A stretch of DNA of 64,000 nucleotides from Desulfotomaculum sp. (lineage in GTDB: Bacteria; Bacillota; Desulfotomaculia; Desulfotomaculales; Nap2-2B), in assembly GCA_003513005.1 (NCBI GenBank), contig DOTD01000092.1, positions 1-64,000 of the forward strand, in the 5' to 3' direction. The position numbers and the translations under genes were made by a program. The notes under the pieces were generated by a model. It was not told the origin of the DNA. It ran no database searches and saw nothing but the letters and a program-made list of their open reading frames with translations. Shown here piece by piece: positions 60,079 to 64,000 of the stretch; the first letter of the stretch is position 1; each line of letters starts with the position of its first letter.

Positions 60079-62032
60079 TTTTTAAGATCCCTCTTTTTTC
60101 CAAGTCTTCAGCAACATAACCCAGATCTATTTCCTGCAGATACTCTTTTGTGGGAATACCCCGTTCATCCCATCCCCTGAATTTGTAGTAAACGTCCAAG
60201 AGTTGATTTTCAAGTTCGGGGAACCTCTTTCTCCAATGATCTTCCGGCGGCTTTTCGTCCGCCCTGGTCATGCCTCTTCTCACATTGATAGCTCTGATCA
60301 AGGTCCGGTTTCTCCTGGCCGCCTGAGTCATTGACTCTTCATCCATATCGACTCCGGTCCCCGCCGAGAAGAAACGCGGGTAATTGTGTATGTGATAGGG
60401 AGGCTTCAAGGGGAATGACGACAGACCGGCGCATATCCCGAGGGCGTCATCGATGTAATGCATTCTTTCCATCCAGTCAACCAGTTCAGCGGCAATTTCA
60501 GGAGTCGGGTACAGGGGGTTCGAGTTTTCTCCGCGTGCGTTCCAATCCAGGAAATATTTTTTAAACTTTTCATCAGGGACCTGGATCCAGTCGCTGACAA
60601 ACTCCTCTCTCGATTCCATAGTCGGGAAGGGCTCCTGGGGAAACTGCCCTTCAATCTGCGTAATATTTATTTTTTCACCCGTACTATACATAAGGAAATA
60701 AACGGGGTTCAGCATTCCTAACTTGAGAGGAAGCTGTTCATGTTTCTTAATGTTATTATGAGCGTACTCTTGTGCGCCCTTGCCAATTGCCTGGGCAGCC
60801 CAGTATGTGCCGTTAGCTAAAATATCTCCTATGCCTTCCCGGCGAACAATCCTGTCAAGCAGCCAGTAAAATCTTCCTTCCGTATCGGACGGCATTCCCG
60901 GAAAGTCTGCTTCAGTTAAAATACCGGCTTCAAGAAGTTCAAGGGCGAAGGCCATAGCCTGCGGGCAGGTGAATCCGTCCACGCCGTACTCCGTGGCCAT
61001 CTGGGCGATTTTAAAGCCAAAGGCCAGGTCGGAAAAGGCAGCCATTGTATAAGTAAGTTTCGAAAAGCATTTCATCATGTAGTTCGGACTTCCCGGTACG
61101 GAAATCAGACCTCCGCATTTCATCGGGCAGTTATAGCAGCTTATCAGACGCCTCCGGACACTTTCTTGAACCGACGTCCACTGTTCTTCCACTTCCTCGG
61201 TCCAGAAGTCTTTTCTTCTGGTGCGGACATTCCCCCACATAAAACCGGCGGTATGCCATTTTTCATCAACCAGCAACATCTCTTGCGGCGAACCCAAGTT
61301 CTGGAAAATGGCCTCTACATTCTTAATTGGATGATCTGCACGGTATTTGATATAGTCCATCACACCGTTGCATTCTTTGATAAAATCAGCTGGCCGGGCA
61401 ATATTGACGTCTTTTGTTCCGCGAACAGCTACCGCCTTTAGACCTTTATCGCCCATTACGGCGCCTACCCCTGCCCGGCTGCAGCTGGACCTGCCCTGCT
61501 CTATTGAGGCATACCAGACTTTGTTTTCACCGGCCAGACCGATAGCGGCCACGTGGGCTTTCGGTTCATTTAACTCTTCTTTAATAAGCTCCTGAGTTTC
61601 AACAGCGCCTTTGCCCTTTAAATGAGAAGCGTCACGTATTTCCACCTTATCATTGTTGATCAGCAAATAGACCAGTTTGTCGGACTTGCCGCGAATGATC
61701 ACTTTGTCAAAGCCGGCATACTTCAATTCAGGCGCAAAAAAACCGCCCATCATTGAATAGGCCATTAACCCGGTCTGGGGTGAAATGGTAGAAACAATGG
61801 TCCGGTTAGCGCCGGTAGCAAGTGTGCCGCCTAAAAGGCCGGCGCTGAAAATAAGCAGATTTTCAGGAGAAAAGGGCTCGATTTCGGGGGGAACCCTGTC
61901 CCACAAAATCTTAGCGTTAGTACCCAAGCCCCCCATATAAAGTTCGGTCCATTTCGGGTCGGATTCTACCCTTTCAATGTTTCCTGTTGATAAATCAACT
62001 TCTAAATAATACCCTGTCTCTGCGTACCTCAT
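60071..62032 (-). CDS. bamB: BamB-like tungsten benzoyl-CoA reductase active-site subunit
   Basis: A 653-residue aldehyde:ferredoxin-oxidoreductase-family enzyme. The [4Fe-4S] motif is CYNCPMKC (Cys299, 302, 306). Residues Glu251, His260 and Cys322 fall exactly at the positions I recall being reported as active-site residues in Geobacter BamB, supporting class II benzoyl-CoA reductase rather than an aldehyde oxidoreductase. The reaction is ATP-independent dearomatisation of benzoyl-CoA to the 1,5-dienoyl-CoA, at a W-bis-pterin centre. First gene of the operon; GAGGGG precedes ATG. Confidence 0.93.
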   Translation of the reverse strand: MRYAETGYYLEVDLSTGNIERVESDPKWTELYMGGLGTNAKILWDRVPPEIEPFSPENLLIFSAGLLGGTLATGANRTIVSTISPQTGLMAYSMMGGFFAPELKYAGFDKVIIRGKSDKLVYLLINNDKVEIRDASHLKGKGAVETQELIKEELNEPKAHVAAIGLAGENKVWYASIEQGRSSCSRAGVGAVMGDKGLKAVAVRGTKDVNIARPADFIKECNGVMDYIKYRADHPIKNVEAIFQNLGSPQEMLLVDEKWHTAGFMWGNVRTRRKDFWTEEVEEQWTSVQESVRRRLISCYNCPMKCGGLISVPGSPNYMMKCFSKLTYTMAAFSDLAFGFKIAQMATEYGVDGFTCPQAMAFALELLEAGILTEADFPGMPSDTEGRFYWLLDRIVRREGIGDILANGTYWAAQAIGKGAQEYAHNNIKKHEQLPLKLGMLNPVYFLMYSTGEKINITQIEGQFPQEPFPTMESREEFVSDWIQVPDEKFKKYFLDWNARGENSNPLYPTPEIAAELVDWMERMHYIDDALGICAGLSSFPLKPPYHIHNYPRFFSAGTGVDMDEESMTQAARRNRTLIRAINVRRGMTRADEKPPEDHWRKRFPELENQLLDVYYKFRGWDERGIPTKEYLQEIDLGYVAEDLEKRGILKNE

Positions 62033-62769
62033 TTTTAAACCCCTCTACATATCTTTTTAGCCCCGCTGGGTATCTCCGCAGCCAAGCTCTAAGCTGCGCA
62101 GGTTGATAATTATTGGTCACCATCGTGCTTAATTAAACAAATCTTCGTACTGTTTGTCAACACATACATTATGCACTTAATGGCCTTCGCTTCCACATTC
62201 CCTAAACTTTTCCGCAATAAGCTCAGAAATTTTCCAGCCTGGTTAATCATTCATTTTCCTGCCCGCCGAAATCTCTTCAGCCAACAGTAAAACAAACACG
62301 CGGATGAAATACTAAAATACCCCCTCTTTATCTTTCTTACTTAAAGATAACCTGCCTGAAAATGAGGATACTTTGGCTTCAGCGCTTCTAAAAGTTCTTC
62401 CCGCCCTTATTTTTTACGGAGCGAATAATTAAACTCCGGACGGGGGTAAATCAGGATGGAAAAAAGACTAAGGAATATAAACCCTGCTTTTTTATTTTTG
62501 CAATTCCCCCTTTCTTTTTAAAAACCATTTAAAAATGAGCCTTTAACACTTTTTAAGAGTAACTCCAACTTATTTCCTTATAAAAATAGTAAAATATCTG
62601 AATTTAAAAGAAAATAGCTAAAAAGAATGAGTAAGGGTTTAAATAAGATTGAAAAAGGGAGTAACCTATTAGGACTAGTCCTTAAGCATGAAGGAAAGCC
62701 ATACAAAATATGTAGGTTTTTAACCGAGGGGTTTTCAAGTAACAAAATAATTTTCAATGACAGACGGCG
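62033..62769. other. upstream region of the bam operon
   Basis: No supported gene in this 737-base, AT-rich stretch. On the minus strand TTGACA (62160-62155), a 17-base spacer and TTTAAT (62137-62132) form a likely bam promoter, followed by a small GCAGC/GCTGC hairpin in the leader at about 62078-62098. A frame at 62627-62869 overlaps the HEAT gene and has no ribosome site. TACGGAGCGA (62416-62425) followed by CGGGGGT also occurs at 107-145. Confidence 0.55.
62132..62160 (-). promoter_or_regulatory. candidate promoter of the bam operon
   Basis: TTGACA-17-TTTAAT on the minus strand, about 95 bases before the bamB ATG. Expected to be controlled by aromatic substrate, but no operator is evident. 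Confidence 0.55.
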
Positions 62770-63084
62770 TCAACCCACAGAAACTTCTTCCTTTGTTAGT
62801 ACTTCCAGTGATTTTTTCGCCTGCATTCTTGTTTCGTATAAAGGGTCATCCAAAAAAGGCCTGATGTAACCGGCGAGGGAAGCATCATGAAACTTAGTTA
62901 ACATTTTAATGGACGCCAATCTGATATGATGGTTTTTTCCTTTTAATCCTTCCAACAAAGCATTCTTTGCTTCTTCTCCGCCTATTTCATATATTTGCCG
63001 CGCTATTTGGTCGCATTTTGGCCAGGGAGCTTCCAATAAATTTTGACCCAGCTTTAAGAGTTGATTATGTTTCATCAAGTTCAT
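62770..63084 (-). CDS. small HEAT-repeat protein under a metal-cofactor riboswitch
   Basis: A 104-residue protein with two to three HEAT-like helical hairpins: ARQIYEIGGEEAKNALLEGLKGKNHHIR, LASIKMLTKFHDASLAGYIRPFLDDPLYETR and MQAKKSLEVL. HEAT proteins mediate protein-protein contacts; similar ones help phycobilin or Fe-S proteins mature. ATG at 63084 has AAGGAGG eight bases upstream. It lies directly behind the Moco/Tuco-type riboswitch and terminator, which suggests a role in Mo/W-cofactor enzyme assembly. The exact function is unknown. Confidence 0.8.
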   Translation of the reverse strand: MNLMKHNQLLKLGQNLLEAPWPKCDQIARQIYEIGGEEAKNALLEGLKGKNHHIRLASIKMLTKFHDASLAGYIRPFLDDPLYETRMQAKKSLEVLTKEEVSVG

Positions 63085-63115
63085 GATATTGTCCTCCTTG
63101 TAATTATGCTTTATA

Positions 63116-63155
63116 CAAGAAAAAGCTTTGCCCAAATGCAAAAAGGACAAAGCTT
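63116..63155 (-). terminator. riboswitch-controlled intrinsic terminator
   Basis: On the minus strand AAGCTTTGTCC/GGGCAAAGCTT (11 pairs, one G-U) with an 11-base loop, then TTTTTCTTG. It lies between the aptamer and the HEAT gene's ribosome site, the expected place for a transcription-attenuation switch. Confidence 0.85.
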
Positions 63156-63275
63156 CACTTTATCAAAGCTGTCTTCTCCTTTCCGCAATGGGAGGCGCAG
63201 GAGTTTCCCCCTACACCCTGTCGGCCTGGCCGCCATGCTTTTTTAACAAGGCCTGCCAAACTCGGAGACATTATA
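63156..63275 (-). promoter_or_regulatory. Moco/Tuco-type riboswitch aptamer
   Basis: On the minus strand, conserved blocks of the Moco RNA motif occur in order: TCTCCGAG (63269-63262), GCCTCCC (63196-63190) and CGGAAAGGAGA. The outer stem TGTCT/AGACA (63270-63266 and 63174-63170) closes the structure. The -10-like TATAAT segments lie just upstream (63284-63270). Known Moco/Tuco RNAs sense molybdenum or tungsten cofactor and precede moa/moe, transport or Mo/W-enzyme genes. The neighbourhood with a tungsten enzyme and a MoeA-like gene supports the call. Recognised by eye from remembered consensus blocks, so a covariance search would be decisive. Confidence 0.72.
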
Positions 63276-63330
63276 CATATTATATACTATAATTAAGACA
63301 AATTCCCTGCAAAAAAGTGAAAGATTTTTA

Positions 63331-63352
63331 AAGCAGCGATATACGCTGCTTG
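63331..63352. terminator. terminator of the MoeA/PBP-type gene
   Basis: Perfect stem AAGCAGCG/CGCTGCTT with a 5-base loop. On the minus strand it follows the stop at 63389 and precedes TTTAAAAATC. Confidence 0.6.
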
Positions 63353-63388
63353 TTAGGTAACATGATCTATAGTCTTAAAACCAAAATT

Positions 63389-64000
63389 TTATTCACTGCT
63401 TTTCCACATGATTTTGCCGCAGTCCCTAAGATCGTAACCAGCCAGGGAACTGACTTCCTTCTTAAAATCCGGACTTTCGATTACGCTGAGTAGTCGCTTG
63501 ATATAGCGGGTTTCCCAGTGTTCTTCCGGAATGCACAGGTCATAGCGCTCCTCTCCGAGGCTGATAAAATCAAGGTTCAAAGCGTTTGCCGCAGCCTGGA
63601 TACCAAGAGCGCAGTCCGCCTCTCCTGCCGCAACGGCAGCCGCAACCGCCATATGAGTGTATTCCTCCCGGTCATAACCCTTTATCTTATCCGGCGATAT
63701 TTCCTTTTGTTTAAGGCTGTAGTCCAGCAGCACGCGCGTTCCGGCGCCGTTTTGACGGTTGACGAAAATTATATCCTGCCTTGTTAAATCTTCAAGCCCT
63801 GAAATGCTTTTTGGATTTCCCTTTTTAACAATCAATCCCTGCTGTCGATAAACAAGGTTTACCAGAATTACTTCTTTTTTCGGCAAGTAGCGTTTTAAAT
63901 AGGAAACGTTATACTCGCCGGTTTCTTCATCTAAAAGATGTATGCCCGCGCAATGCGCCTCGTTCTTTCTTAAAGCCGTGAGGCCGGCCAGGCTGCCGAC
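63389..64000 (-). CDS. MoeA-associated periplasmic-binding-like domain, C-terminal part (runs off window)
   Basis: The reading frame is open to the window edge, so only the last 203 residues are seen. They form a PBP-like substrate-binding domain: GSLAGLTALRKNEAHCAGIHLLDEETGEYNVSYLKRYLP, then VNLVYRQQGLIVKKGNPK and VNRQNGAGTRVLLDY. This domain occurs fused to MoeA (molybdopterin molybdenumtransferase) or to ModE-like helix-turn-helix domains in Firmicutes. The N-terminal partner lies outside the window. Location beside a Moco-type riboswitch and bam/fdhD supports a Mo/W cofactor role. Confidence 0.8.
   Translation of the reverse strand, partial: VGSLAGLTALRKNEAHCAGIHLLDEETGEYNVSYLKRYLPKKEVILVNLVYRQQGLIVKKGNPKSISGLEDLTRQDIIFVNRQNGAGTRVLLDYSLKQKEISPDKIKGYDREEYTHMAVAAAVAAGEADCALGIQAAANALNLDFISLGEERYDLCIPEEHWETRYIKRLLSVIESPDFKKEVSSLAGYDLRDCGKIMWKSSE

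Noticed and set aside
62627..62869. 80-codon plus-strand frame overlapping the HEAT gene
   Set aside because: The C-terminal half is antisense to a real gene and there is no ribosome site.

Overview
The window looks like a chromosomal segment of an anaerobic, Gram-positive member of the Peptococcaceae/Desulfotomaculia, close to syntrophic aromatic-compound degraders such as Pelotomaculum. Reasons: strong AGGAGG-type ribosome binding sites, sigma-A-like promoters, a T-box leader, S-layer homology (SLH) domains, and a complete ATP-independent benzoyl-CoA reductase (bam) operon with two in-frame UGA (selenocysteine) codons. The genus is an inference from gene content; no rRNA or other phylogenetic marker was used.

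Layout. 0.2-3.4 kb: a large PAS/GAF sensor histidine kinase. 4.0-10.6 kb: a block bracketed by two inverted copies of a ~145-bp repeat. It holds a Gln-rich protein, a T-box leader (specifier read as UUC, Phe), a four-gene operon resembling mii-dmdA-dmdB-dml (methylitaconate/dimethylmalate to propionate plus pyruvate), and an ADP-ribosylglycohydrolase. 10.6-19.6 kb: housekeeping and stress genes (typA, zinc-ribbon protein, two toxin-antitoxin pairs, sbcCD). 20.0-22.4 kb: an acyltransferase, a patatin-like lipase and a winged-helix regulator. 22.4-30.7 kb: a graveyard with a frameshifted phasin-like remnant, a decayed Wadjet-like (JetD/JetA/JetC) locus, a broken transposase, an antitoxin with a nonsense-mutated YafQ-like toxin, a broken SLH protein and an apparently intact IS1182-type element. 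31.4-40.7 kb: a four-gene anti-phage-type module (DUF499 ATPase, DUF3780, DUF1156 DNA methyltransferase, PLD-SNF2 helicase).

40.9-48.9 kb: an AT-rich biosynthetic cluster that appears to be an undescribed RiPP system. It has a radical SAM/SPASM maturase, a PqqD-like recognition domain, a 43-residue precursor ending in CxxCxxCxxC with a lasso-type leader motif, a 962-residue helical/metallo-beta-lactamase/zinc-ribbon protein, a cyclase-like alpha/alpha-repeat protein, an asparagine-synthetase homologue and a GT4 glycosyltransferase. This is the most interesting system in the window.

49.2-50.3 kb: a GyrI-like protein and a flavoredoxin. 50.5-62.0 kb (minus strand): bamB-C-D, fdhD, bamE-F-G-H-I. 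BamE and BamF are each interrupted by a UGA where homologues have cysteine, so each is one selenoprotein gene, not two fragments. Upstream lie a Moco/Tuco-type riboswitch with its own terminator controlling a small HEAT-repeat gene, and the C-terminal part of a MoeA/periplasmic-binding-type protein that runs off the window. The tungsten enzyme BamB, FdhD, the riboswitch and the MoeA-like gene form a coherent metal-pterin neighbourhood.
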